Assembly (NCBI GenBank): GCA_936432065.2
Contig: OW386292.2
Span: 12,182,918 to 12,246,917 of the forward strand
Direction of reading: 5' to 3'
Source: Rutpela maculata
Lineage: Eukaryota; Arthropoda; Insecta; Coleoptera; Cerambycidae
DNA length: 64,000 nt
Position numbers and translations under genes: made by a program. The notes below the pieces were generated by a model that saw only the letters and a program-made list of their open reading frames with translations, did not search any database and was not told the DNA's origin. This document shows positions 11,872 to 22,868 of the stretch, piece after piece (position 1 is the first letter of the stretch; the number at the start of each line of letters is the position of its first letter).

Positions 11872-12690
11872 GTTGATCGTTGCTTGGCAACGGATCTTTT
11901 CCGGTCTGTTTTCTGATAGTTTCTTAGCAACGGACTAAAATACTGGAATTGTGCATTTCTCGATCTGAAATCGCGCCGAAAATGTAGACATTGCCGATCG
12001 ATTTCAGAAAAAAATAATTATTTTAATCGACAATAGAGCACATGGGCGGGTATGTGTCAAATTTCACTCTTAAAAACATCCCTCTCCGTGTTCACCCGTT
12101 CATGGGGGTCTCTTTTTGAAAACCGTCGAATACGTGACTACAGGTAAACGAAATAACACTGGCACTTAGCAGAACTTCCTTGTTGCGGCACTGATCGTAT
12201 TTGAGGTTTTTACGATTACGAACTTCCTAAATATAAACGTTATAATTATTACCGTAACTTTCGAACATCGTGATGCCAAAAAAACATGCATAAGATGATG
12301 GACACATGATTTGAAGTGCGCTTTACGACTTTTTTAAGTCGCACTCTTAATGGTAAACAAAGTTAAAAGTAGAGCGTTAACAGCTTGAAGAGATGAGCGT
12401 GCCAATAATTATATTTATGATGTACCTAGTATGAAACGAGTAGCAGTTGCAGAATACCTCCTTGATTAACATTGTGTTCGAATACGGCACGATTCACTTT
12501 TAAAGGGTGCCATGGGGATTAAGTACACGGCAAATATCTTTCTTATATTTATTGGTCAATGTTAACCCTCAAATAATTCTTTTTTCATAATTATTAGAAA
12601 CACTCAAACGAATTTAATATAAATTAAACCCCTAATAATCAAATGTATTAAGTATAACACTTTCTTAGGTAAATTTTCAAGTGAGGTTTC
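11872..12690. other. Unique-looking sequence, no gene recognised
   Basis: Mixed composition with a duplicated motif GTTGCTTGGCAACGGA / GTTTCTTAGCAACGGA near 11880-11935. A pair of AATTATTA...CAAACGAATTTAA segments lies at 12585 and 12695. No protein or RNA gene identified. Confidence 0.4.
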
Positions 12691-13757
12691 TCATAATTAT
12701 TAAAGGATTCAAACGAATTTAAATTGAATTAAACCCGAAATAATTAATGAGGCATTGTTGATATACTGCGTCAGGACCGAATTCTCACAGCACTTCAGCG
12801 GAGGATGCGTGGTGCAGGCTTCTTTCAGAAAAATGGTATTTTCTAAGAAAACACACACATACTCCGATGATCTAACCGCCGCAGGACACATCTGGACGAA
12901 ACAAACTTCGAGAAAAACCTAATAATGGAGCGAGATCCTTCAACGAAAGAGAGTTGGACCAGCGGAGAGGAACACAAAATAGTTAAGAACAACGAACAAA
13001 TTAAAGTACCTAGGAACAGACCTGACAAACCAACTGGAACGGAGAGAATCAAGACGGCATACAGAGTCACAAGGGCAATCATACCGTTCACTGAGAAAAT
13101 TACTAAATGTAGCAGTCAAACGGCCAATGATGACATATGGAGTCAAAAAACGCGGCAACAACAAAAGCCAACAAAAGAAGTTTTTGAGAAGAGCAGAATC
13201 ACTATTAGAAGGAAAGACAATTAAAAAAGGATAGAAATGTAAGCAATGAAGTACTGAGGACATACCCAAGGAAGGGACCAAACACATCTACTGAAGAAAG
13301 CGCTAACACCGAACGTCAACAAACTAAAAATAGGGAGATCATGCTACAGCGGAGAACAACAACTGAGAGGATTAGGATCAAAAAATGAACACCACAAAGA
13401 AATCACAACGATATATACTCTACCACAATTGGAAACCGAGGAATCAGAAGACTCAGAAAAAGATTCGAAGAAGCATAAACACTCCATATTACGACACAAC
13501 GCGGCAACATATTTCATGGAAACTCTCAGAAGAGGCAGAAGTCCAGAACTAAAAACACAAAAGAGGGAGCTTAAACGCTCCCCCACGACACAATGCGGTG
13601 ACGCATCTCACAAACACCTACACCTCCCATCCCACATCCTTTTACTATGCGCCGTGTGACTCTCGCTGCCTAACCCAGCGTGGACGTAGCAGGCCCAGCT
13701 GTAGAACCCTGGGAGTGGCAGCAATGCCTACCGCACGCTGGTAAATCAATCAATCAA
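12691..13757 (+). mobile_element. LINE family, copy A (3' part, decayed)
   Basis: From about 12700 the sequence aligns with copies B (45.6-47.9 kb) and C (50.9-53.3 kb). It keeps the GGACCAGCGGAGAGGAACAC block, the stretch encoding a KFLRRAE-like segment, and the 3' end TGGTAAATCAATCAATCAA, a tetranucleotide tail typical of some non-LTR retrotransposons. Relative to B and C it lacks everything upstream and has several frameshifts. It is inactive. Confidence 0.75.
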
Positions 13758-14454
13758 ATAGAACAGGTAGCTTTCAATCGTTTCGTAATATTCTTATTAG
13801 AAAGACCTTTATAACATTTTAAAGCAAAAAAAGACATATCGCCTAATCCATGTAAAGTTCGATCGAATCTGAGAGACACTCTGTATATTGCACTTTCGAT
13901 ATTTTGTTTATCTTCGTATTATTGTGTGCTTAATCAAAAACTTTAGTAACATTTTATTCTAAAATTATAATAAAAACAACGTTTATATGAACCACGACAG
14001 TTTACACGCCCTTTGCGATCACCCTGCATGCCGGATATGTCCCAATTTCAATTGGGAGTATTCTACAATGCTATTCTTCATGATTATTAAACATTCTTGT
14101 CCGGTTATAATATACCTATTTGATGAAGTTATATAGAAATTATATGGAATGCAATATTCGAAAACGGACGCCCAATATTAAACTTTGCAGATATTTCATT
14201 TACAGTTCAATATTTCTTGTGGTGAAACGCCGGGGAAGTAGTTGTTTGAAACAAAAATGAAAGCACAAACTAGAAATTACCCTCAAAATCACATTTTGCC
14301 GATTTTATCGAAAATGATGTATCTTGGTCTACTGTACCTTTTTTGTATATTTATTAACTTTCCTTCAGAATGTTTTAGACAATCATCATTGTTCCAGCAG
14401 AGAATTTGAGGGTAACACTGTACTGTCACAATTTAGGGCCTTAAGAATTTAAGT
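13758..14454. other. No gene recognised
   Basis: AT-rich sequence following the LINE tail. No repeats or motifs recognised. Confidence 0.4.
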
Positions 14455-14625
14455 AGTAGAGGGGGTGTTGCGTCAAAAAATATTTGAGACCTTTGGTTAT
14501 TGTACATGCAATTAAATCAATTTTATTTTTTACCTCTTTAAAAAATGTGGTGGAAGTTAATGGGGTTGTGGAAAAAAAAATTGGGTCCTTCACTTACGCT
14601 AAATCCCAATTTTATATTATATTTT
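14455..14625 (+). repeat. Dispersed hairpin-tail repeat, fragment
   Basis: The order 'gagggggtgttgcgtcaaaa', TTTGAGACCTTTGGTT, 'cacctcttt'-like spacer and GGTTGTGGAAAAAAAAATTG matches the middle of the complete copies. Head and tail are absent. Confidence 0.55.
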
Positions 14626-15324
14626 ATCAGTGTTGTTAAAAATCATGATCTTTTTTTAGAAAAATTAAAAATCGATGATTTAGCAAGCGGGAATTTGAGT
14701 GGTAGTAATTACCAAATTTATTACAATTTATATATTTTCCGTCATAAAAATATTTTAACTCCGACCCTGTGTTCACGAAATTACTGTAAAATACACATTT
14801 AATTGAATATATCGACATTAGCACTAGAGTTAACGCGTCGGATTCGTTCGTAATATATCGTGCCTAAATCCCGTCTTTCTAGGGTGCAATATAAAACGGT
14901 TGTAGAGGCACTTTTACGGATTCCAGGACAAGTTTTCGACGACAAAATACGTTATTATTGTCACTGTGTTGAGTTTGCCGAATAATTGTGTAAATTTGAC
15001 TTCTACTTTTCCTGTAACAGCGAATTGCAGTTTATAGGGGCTATATTCCCTTGATTTTCTTCATACATCTTAGCTGTTGACGACGACTCTTTATAATTGC
15101 TTTTTATGTCTGTCTGTCTGTCTCTCGCATTTTGATAAGTTGTTTTGTAAAAATATAATTTCTAAAGTACCGTTTTATTTGCCCACACAGATGTCTCGTT
15201 GCTCTTCTCTTTATACTCTCTATATTTAAAATAAATTTTGTTATTTTTAAATAGAGACTTTTATTTTGTATTATTTTTTTGTCTCTACCATATAGTAAAA
15301 CAGGATTTCTATAATAGGTAGCCA
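14626..15324. other. No gene recognised; GTCT microsatellite
   Basis: A short (GTCT)n run lies at about 15105-15122. The 83-codon minus-strand frame at 15104-15355 has no recognisable domain and overlaps the start of the hAT remnant on the other strand. Confidence 0.4.
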
Positions 15325-15830
15325 GAGCCATTTTTGAAACAAACTGTTCTTTCAAGAGAATATAGAGAAGTTCGGAAAACGATTGGCGTGTTAAGACCAG
15401 GGAATGTCCCGCCTTCTAGGTTTCAGTTATCATCAACCCTTTTAAATGAATTATTTGAAGAGGAGAAGTTTGTATGTCTCTTAATGGTTGGTCAAATGTT
15501 CATAATGAACCGATATGTGCAGTTTTGATACTAGAAAATGGAGACAGTTTTTTTCTTGAAAGATATATCAGGACGTCAACACAGTGGTGATTATCTTACA
15601 AATTTGGCTATTGATTTAATAAATAAGTGCAAAAATAAGTATAATTGCAAAGATACTAATTTGGTCACATGCGCCAAACATGAACAATATGAGGAAAAAA
15701 ATTGCCGAGGCCCTCAGTTACCCCATTATAACATGCTGGTGCCCTGCACATATACTGAATTTGCTTTCCAATGAAGCAGAATCTGATTGCGAAATCCTCA
15801 GATCCCATAAAATTTCATCTACCCTGTACA
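15325..15830 (+). pseudogene. Decayed hAT transposase, central part (DUF659-like)
   Basis: Translation in shifting frames gives LRPGNVPPSRFQLSSTLLNE, then LNGWSNVHNEPICAV, then GDYLTNLAIDLINKC and finally PIITCWCPAHILNLLSNE. This order matches the catalytic core of insect hAT transposases with a DUF659-type region (family form: PPSR..LS, L.GWSNVHNEP, C.AHLLNLL). At least two frameshifts separate the blocks, so no intact protein is possible. Neither end of the element is visible. The 3' part of a similar protein lies at 20.8-21.5 kb on the other strand. Confidence 0.8.
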
Positions 15831-17442
15831 AACTGATACGTTGTTAAATATACAATATCAACTAATTTTCACACTAATCCTGGCGCTTAAAGTCGACCTA
15901 AATGACCTGAAAACGTAAAGCTGTAAGAGGAAAATCCATAGTGCTTACCGACGCGACATGAAAGGTGCTCCTGCTACGGAACGGAACAATGAGTGTTACA
16001 TTTCGTATCAGAAAACAGCTATTTTAAGTGCATCCAAGTCAGAAAATCGATTACATAAACGGCGTTTGCTTTCCTTGTTAGTTCAAGCAGTGTTAAGTAA
16101 TTAATTAACGCTTTGCGGTTAACAAATATTTTTTTAGCAATGCCTGAATTCGTAAGATGCCATGGCTGCTGCGCTCATGGGGATTTGACACCGCTAAAAT
16201 TTGCCTTTTTCTGTAAACAAGGAAATAGGATGTAAGGTCTTTCTGCTGAAATAAGCTACAGACGGGGTACTATTCAATACCCAAAAAGTTCGAATGAAGG
16301 TGTCCCCAAATTGGGGGTGAAAGGGGTGAAAAGACGTTTTTTTTTTGCGAATATTTCGAAAATTATGCAGAAAGCTATAGACCGATTGCAATATTATCAA
16401 TCTCTCAAAAATATTGTCAATTTCGGTGCCACTGAATTGCGCTCACATCCCCAATGAATCCTAATTTAGCACTCGAACTGCGCTCACTTTGGTTCAGTGT
16501 TATAGATTTCACATTTTCAAGACATATAAATTTTCATTTTTAGTTTAGATAACACAATTTTTCCAAATTTATCTCATGTAAAACAACGCTTCGTTATAAT
16601 TTATAATTATTGTTTATTGGTAGGATATATTTAAAAAAAAAGTAAACATTAGACAGTCAACATAACAACATAAAAATATTATATTTTAATGAGATCGTAC
16701 GCTTAACAAGCAACCACGATAAAAGACGTGATGCTGTTAGACGTACCATGAAGCAAAGGAAGACCGAGCAAAACTTATAGTAATGTCTATTATGACTTGT
16801 GGTATCTATTCTCATATGTAAAACAACGCTTTTTATAATGATTGTTTATCTCACAGAGTTAGACATGGGTGATAGGCAGGGTTCAAATTGCATCCATCAT
16901 GTTGGGTCCGCCATATTAGGTGCACCATGTTGGATCCACCATATTGGATACGCCATATTGATTAGGTTAGGTCCGGTTCACTTTTAAACTTTGAATGAAA
17001 TTATTCACATGCATTTGTGGTCCTTAAAATAATTGCTGTTTTTGCAGCCCATATTGTCGGTGGAAATAGAGAGTCACTTTCGATATAATTTTCCACTAAA
17101 AAATGTATAAACTGATCCACTCTACTGTCTTGTGGTTTTTCGCTCATAAAATCTTCGTTAGTTAGTTCGTTTGTTAGTTTGTTTGTTTGTTAGCTTGTTA
17201 GTTTGTTAGTTATTCCTTAATTTTTCTGTACCCCAATAAGAAACAGAAAAATTAAGAAAATACCACAACCAACATTTAGACAATATTTAGTTATTCTTAC
17301 TTTTAGTACCTGGGAGCAGTAAGCGCAGTTCAGTCTGGGAATAAAGTACCTGATTTTAATGTGAGCGCACTTCGAGTGTGCCCTCATCAATGTGTGCGAA
17401 TTCGAGTGTCCCCGGCAATTTATATAAATATTTATTATTTTC
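15831..17442. other. No gene recognised; simple repeats
   Basis: Notable items are a short repeat of CCATATTG/CCATGTTGGATC near 16895-16960, a TTTGTTAGT-type simple repeat at 17155-17215, and two partly similar CGAACTGCGCTCAC / AGTGTGCCCTCATC segments. No protein motif seen. Confidence 0.4.
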
Positions 17443-18195
17443 TTGATCAACGTATTTAAAATTTTAAAAAAACATAGAAAAGGTAAATCGACAACACCGG
17501 CTATTTGTGACTTCTTGGAAGTATTGTATAAACATTTACATGAAAATACAAAAACAATTGGACTATTTTTGGATCTAAGTAAGGCCTTTGGTCTTGTTGA
17601 TCATACCTTGTTTATTAAAAAAATTAAAATTTACGGCCTTAGAGATAACATTAGTAAGGTATTGGCCTCATAACTATCAGGACGCAAGCATGTAGTTGAA
17701 ATAAAAAAAAGTTAAACTTGAAAATACTTGAAATATCATGTGAGGTACTGCAGGGGTCAGTCCTAGGGCCTATGTTGTTTGTCCTGTTTGTTAATGATTT
17801 ATATGTATATATGAGTTCAATAACTTAGTGATGTTTGCTGATGATAGCAGCTACCTTTGTTGTGAAAATACGATAGACGAAGTCATAAAGAAAGCCCGAA
17901 TTATGTTTGATAAATTTGTTACATGGTTTAACTCAAACATGATTAGAGAATTTTATTTAGGTATTATGCAAATCACAACTTACACACTTTTTTATTTATT
18001 ATGAAAATACCTACTTTCTGTATATTGTTGCCCTAATCTGGGCACGCTAATATACTAGTTAGGTAAATACTTTAAAACACTAATTATTGGAGAACCAATC
18101 AAAACAACTACTCTTCTAAAAAATAATTAATTATAAAAAATTAACTCAAACATGTTATTTAAAACCAAAACAATTTTTACTAATTTCACAGGTCT
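17443..18195 (+). pseudogene. Non-LTR retrotransposon reverse transcriptase remnant
   Basis: The first frame reads KGKSTTPAICDFLE, then FLDLSKAFGLVDHTLFIKKI, the RT motif with the first catalytic Asp and the KAFD-type signature (here KAFG). After stops come CEVLQGSVLGPMLFVLFVND and MFADDSSYLCCE, which carries the catalytic DD pair. WFNSNM follows at the insertion point of a 199-bp retroposon and the frame resumes beyond it as LFKTKTIF. This is the RT core of a LINE of the CR1/Jockey-like kind, dead through stops and frameshifts. Confidence 0.85.
17942..18140 (+). mobile_element. Short retroposon (ATTAGAGAA family), copy 1
   Basis: The insert starts ATTAGAGAA and ends TAATTAATTATAAAAAA. It is flanked by a perfect 14-bp duplication TTAACTCAAACATG (17928-17941 and 18141-18154), and the interrupted RT frame resumes after it. 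An A-rich tail and a duplication over 10 bp point to target-primed insertion rather than a cut-and-paste transposon. It encodes no protein. Related longer copies lie at 28.8-29.5 and 48.75-49.6 kb. Confidence 0.85.
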
Positions 18196-18204
18196 ACAAA
18201 AAAA

Positions 18205-18610
18205 AGATCTTGTTGTAAATTTCTTATCCAACTTTCTGAAGCATTTTGAAGCTCTGAAGTCAATTTTGGACAAAAAATAATTTCTATCTTGTCAGTTTTC
18301 CTCTACCACCCTTTTTATCCTCTAAAAAAAGCAAAAAAACAGATCTTGTTTGCCCTAAGGTCTATCTAACATTTCTGAAGTATTTTGAGGCGTTTAAGTC
18401 AGCTTTCGGCACAAGAATTTTTCCTGTCAGTTTCCTTTTACCACTATTACATCCCTTTTATCCCCTAGGAAAGGACAAAAAAAAGGTCTTGTCCTAACTT
18501 TCCTGTAGTACTTTGATGCGCTGAAGTCAAAACAACAAATTTTTCTGTTGTGTCCGTTTTTTTCTGCCACACCGTTTGTCCTCAAAAACGGGCAAAAAAG
18601 TATTTCTTTT
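18205..18610 (+). repeat. Three diverged tandem units of about 130 bp
   Basis: AGATCTTGTT / AGATCTTGTTTG / AGGTCTTGTCC occurs near 18203, 18341 and 18483. Each is followed by TTTCTGAAG-like, TTTGA.GC.CTGAAGTCA, GTCAGTTT and TACCAC segments in the same order. This is an old, degenerate tandem array. Confidence 0.65.
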
Positions 18611-18621
18611 AAATACAAAAT

Positions 18622-18697
18622 TATTTCGTTGTGAGAGACTTGGATGGAAAATCTGGATCTGGAAGTGGTGATTCCTTGGTCAGCGATTTTTTAAGGT
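18622..18697 (-). repeat. Dispersed hairpin-tail repeat, head fragment
   Basis: On the minus strand it reads AAAAAATCGCTGACCAAGGA, then ATCACCACTTCC, the head of the family, and stops after about 75 bp. Confidence 0.7.
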
Positions 18698-19545
18698 AAA
18701 ACTAACAGGATAGGAGATAATTGAGAAAAACCTAATTTTACTGCAATTTTTTCAACATGGCGGTCGTAGCGGACACAATATTTTTGTGGAAAGCATCAAT
18801 TAATGTAGTATAAAAAAAGAAAATATCTTTATTTTTAAGAATATGTGTAATCTGTGACTGTAATGACTTTTCACTGTACAGAGAATAAAATAATGTTAAA
18901 ATAAACGAAGCTAATGAAACGTCACCTTAAATAAAATTAATGATGCTCCGAAGCATTCTATTTTAAAATAAGACTTCCTTGATTCCTTAACATTATTAGG
19001 AGTATTGCATTATTTTTAGACACCTATTCACTTGCAGATGTGACATTTTTACATTTACAACCATTAGCTTCTATAATTACTTTTAAAAATGTTTGTTTTT
19101 ATTCTTATATTCGTAAGTTCAAAACGGCAATTTTGCAAAAGCCTGGGAAACTTAAAAAACTATTAAAAAGAAACGTGCAATACCTAAAACTTTGCCTAAA
19201 ATTATCAATCTTCGTAATTTTATGAGCAGCTATATCGTTTACAAAATGTAAGCAAATAGATACATTAGCACCAATGGTGTAATTGGAACTAAGCCAAGGT
19301 CGGTTAATAAGCATCTTATTAGAACTAAGCTGGATTTCCTCGGTTTAATCTCACAGCAGGCGAGGAGATAATTCGTATATAAACGAGTTATTCTCAATTT
19401 CCCTTATAATTTATTCACCTAGAATTTGAGTCTGCTTCTCATATTTAAAACCAAATAGCTCGACGTACCTACTACAAGAACACAAATATCGTACATACGT
19501 ATTTGTTTACAAATAGCACGTCGCAGCTTATTAATCCGGTGATTT
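18698..19545. other. No gene recognised
   Basis: AT-rich sequence; two overlapping short frames on opposite strands near 19.0-19.3 kb lack recognisable motifs. Confidence 0.4.
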
Positions 19546-20098
19546 TAACTTCAAAAACCGCTGCCCAAGGAATCACTACTTCCACGTCCAGATTTTCTAT
19601 TCAAGTCACTCACAACGAAAAAATTTTTTACGTAGAAATAATTGTTTATGGAACTTTAATAATATAATATTTGAAATCCTCTACCACAAAAACCCATAAA
19701 ACGATACCCCACATCGGTAGTGGGGTGTGGGTGGTGCTAGGGGGTGGTGGCGGTGGCGGATGAAGTAAAAAAATATTTTGAGGTTTCTGGTTCTTGTACA
19801 CACACTAAATCACAATTTTTTTTCTTCCCCTATTTATCCCAAATTTACCCCAATTTACCCCAACCCTTCGACGGAACAAGATGAAAATATACCTAATCTA
19901 GTGTACCAAATTTCAAGTCAATATCTCAGACGGTTCCAGAGTAAACGTGCGCACAAAAAAAAGTTAGACAGACAGAAAATTTTTTTTCGCTCAAACTTAA
20001 AGTCTCGACGTTTCATGACATTCTAAGCCTATTTGAACAATAATTTTTTTTTTAAATTTTTTTTGTCGTTACTATGCTTCCACTGATTGTGGAAGTAA
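19546..20098 (+). repeat. Dispersed hairpin-tail repeat, complete copy
   Basis: The best + strand copy starts with AAAAACCGCTGCCCAAGGAA, with ACTACTTCCACGTCCAG following. It carries a G-rich block near 19720-19760, the 'tttaccccaatttacccc' segment and the gacagaca run, then CGTTTCATGACATTCTAAGC. It ends with a hairpin CTTCCACTGATTGTGGAAG at about 20077-20095. Compared with copy 3 the homology stops at GTGGAAGTAAAA, which marks the right end. Confidence 0.8.
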
Positions 20099-20409
20099 AA
20101 TAACGATTTTTCGGAAAGTTTTGGGACTAGCTAAAAATTAGTCTACCCCCTACAGAACTTCCTCAGGAATCCGAAAAAAATGGTGTTGACCACGCAAAAC
20201 GGCGGCTTTAATTGTTGTTTAACTTTTTGTAAACAAAATAAATTTTGCAACTTAGTTTTTTGCTTAAATCTTCGCTTCTAAAGGTCCTAGAAAAACGTTC
20301 GACCCGTCAATTTCTTCACCATGAGCTTCACTATAAGGTAGGTATACGCAAAGAATGAATAACATTTTATGGAAAAAAACTGGGAAAATTGAATTTTTCG
20401 ATCCTCGAA
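20099..20409. other. No gene recognised
   Basis: Sequence between the hairpin-tail repeat and the nested foldback; it may be an extra part of the foldback's left flank, but no inverse partner was found. Confidence 0.35.
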
Positions 20410-20779
20410 CTTTGAAGTATAGGCAACGAATGGTCAAAAAAGGGTGTAGAGGGAAATTTTAGAGACAGAAAATTGACTTCGGAACTTTGTTTGGACTAGT
20501 CTGGAGATGAACATATTGCCTCTCAAATTAAGGACTTAGGGACCCGGATCAAAAAGAAAAAAGAACCAAATAGGGACTAAAGATGTATGATTTGTATAAT
20601 TTTCCATGTTTTATCTAAAAAAATGCAATACCTACCATACATTAATGCTTTACGTAATAAACAAAAAATTAAGTTAGATTTCTCATTAACATAAAAGAAA
20701 ATTTGCCTTACGTGTAATACGACTTTGACTAGCCCCTCTTGATTGGAAGTGAAATATTTTTAAAAAAATGTACATCAAA

Positions 20780-21520
20780 CATTTACTGACATGTCTTGGA
20801 CTTCTTGTTTAGAAGCCCAGAAATAATTTCTGACTTTCTTTTTTCCACTAACGACTGCAGCTTGCCTAATTGCGTCCTCTCCTTATTGGCTTCTCTTCTA
20901 ACTGATTCTCCTTCAACCATAGCTTGAACCAGTGCTACCTCCTTGTGTCTTTGACGTTGTCTTTTTCAAACGTTCGGTAGCCTCCATAGTATGCCGTCTC
21001 CCTCTTCTTTTCTTAGCGCCTGCAATCTCACCTCACCTTTGGAAAGGAATTTTCTATCACTTCCAATTTTTTGTCGTGCCATTTCCTCAGCTTCGTGCTT
21101 TTCCTTTTCCTCCTTTTTCTTGTGGGCATCATCTTCTTTCCTTTTTTTCTCGGCCTCTAAGTACATTTCATAAGAGCTGTAGGCGCCACTGGTCAAAGTC
21201 AAGAGTTGTTATTGGAACAAGAGATGGTTTATTGTTGAACAATTTAAGGTCCGATTTAACTGGGTGAGCGTCTGCCCAGAGCTAGAGAACACACGCTCAA
21301 CAAAACCGTTGCCATGAGAAACCAGATTACAATCTGGTGTAACCCAAGATACTTTAAATCACATGAAAGAGTTCTCCTGTCCTAAAACTGGGCCCAATAC
21401 TCGTCAACTCTATCCTTTGTTTCAGTATTAATTTCAGTCTGCAGAAGACCCCACTCATCCGCTAGAGTATCTAGGGGTACACTTATAGGAAGGACTCGAG
21501 CAACATCATAGATATGGGTT
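20780..21520 (-). pseudogene. Decayed hAT transposase, C-terminal part
   Basis: Minus-strand translation gives VDEYWAQF, then SHGNGFVERVFSSSGQTLTQ, then a charged region rich in EKKRKEDDAHKKKEEKEKHE. The SHGN..VERGFS-type block is characteristic of the C-terminal dimerisation end of one insect hAT lineage, and the Lys/Glu-rich tail follows it in that lineage. Stops and frameshifts interrupt it. The right border near 21712 reads inward as CAGGGCTCCCAGTTGG, a plausible hAT terminus; the left border is degenerate. Confidence 0.75.
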
Positions 21521-22032
21521 TTGCTAGGGTGCGCATTTTAAAATTCTCATTACGGTTTTTTAACAAACGATCCGTGTTCAAACGTAATTATTGATGCAGT
21601 TCTCTGAAAATAGGGACTTTAGAGACCATACTTTGAAATTATGGACTTTTTAGGAACTTTGTCGAAAATAAGGACCAAGTCCATAAAAAGGGACCAACTG
21701 GGAGCCCTGAAGGTCCCATTTTTTGTTTTTTCGCTTATATCTCGGAAACTATGCGTCGTATGGAAAAAGGTAATCTATGCAAAATTAAACATAATTAAAT
21801 TTCCTACAAGAATGTCTATATTCATTTTCTTCCTATGTGTTATAGTTTACGAGATATTCGCCAGCCAAAATAGATAATTAAAAAAAAAGTGTTAGGTACC
21901 TTGAATATAGATCAAAGCGGTTTACCGTGGTTTGCTACTAAATCACAGTCACAAAACAATCTTTATTTTACAACACTCGACGTATTTACTAACGTAATAT
22001 TTTGTCGAAATCTATGCATTTCCTTAAATATA

Positions 22033-22408
22033 CAGTGTGACTCACTTAAAATGAAGACGCCCTTCTAACTTTTTTATTTTGTTTCCGATTTGAATCAAAT
22101 TTTACTCAGCAAATTAGGATCTACTTATAACCAGAAAAACATTCGCCTGCTGCAAAGGCATAGCCTTCTGTGGTACCAAAATATGCTGAAAAAATAAAAA
22201 CATTTTGAATGTTAAAAATTCTAAAAATGCATCGGGTCGGCGCCACAACCGTAAAACCACCAAAATTTGATTTGGTTATGGATGGGGGATTTTTCATACA
22301 TAAGCTCATCTGGCAAAAATTTGTTCTATACTTGAGTAAAATTTGATTCAAATCGGAAACAAAATAAAAAAGTTATAAGGGCGTCTTCATTTTAAGTGAG
22401 TCGAACTG
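22033..22408. mobile_element. 376-bp MITE with Tc1/mariner-type TIRs
   Basis: CAGTGTGACTCACTTAAAAT at the left is inverted at the right end (ATTTTAAGTGAGTC...CTG), with about 78-bp TIRs and TA at both borders. It lies exactly at the centre of the surrounding palindrome, so it either inserted into the hairpin loop or is the original core of the foldback. Confidence 0.85.
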
Positions 22409-22868
22409 TATACTTAAGGAGATGCATGGATTTCGACAAAATATTACGTTAGTAAATACGTCGAGTGTTGTAAAATAAAGATTGTTTTGTGACTGATTTA
22501 TTAGCAGACCACGGTAAACCGCTTTGATAGAAATATTCAAGGTACCTAATACTTTTTTTTTAGCTGGCGAATATCTAGTAAACTATAACACACAGGAAGA
22601 AAATGAATATAGACATTCTTGTAGGAAATTTAATTATGTTTAATTTTGCATAGATTACCTTTTTCCATACGACGCATAGTTTCCGAGATACAAGCGAAAA
22701 ACCAAAAAATGGGACCTTTAAAGTGCCCCCTTCCCCCACGTTCACCACCTAGGAGTGGGGACTTTTGATATGTTCATCTCCAGACTAGTTAGTCCAAACA
22801 AAGTTCCGAAGTCAAATTTTCTGTCCCAAAAATGTCCCTCTATAATCATTCGTTGTTGGGTCTAAGTA

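Larger units (their letters stand above)
20410..22868. repeat. Nested foldback repeat with hAT insertion in one arm and MITE in the loop
   Basis: Inverted partners are 20410-20512 with about 22765-22860 (CTTCGGAACTTTGTTTGGAC, TCTGGAGATGAACATAT) and 21705-22032 with 22409-22735 (TATGCGTCGTATGGAAAAAG, TTACGTTAGTAAATACGTCG). The left arm is opened by a roughly 1.2-kb hAT-like insert. The hairpin loop is occupied by a 376-bp MITE. Without the inserts the element would be about 0.9 kb, almost entirely palindromic. No coding content of its own. Confidence 0.85.
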
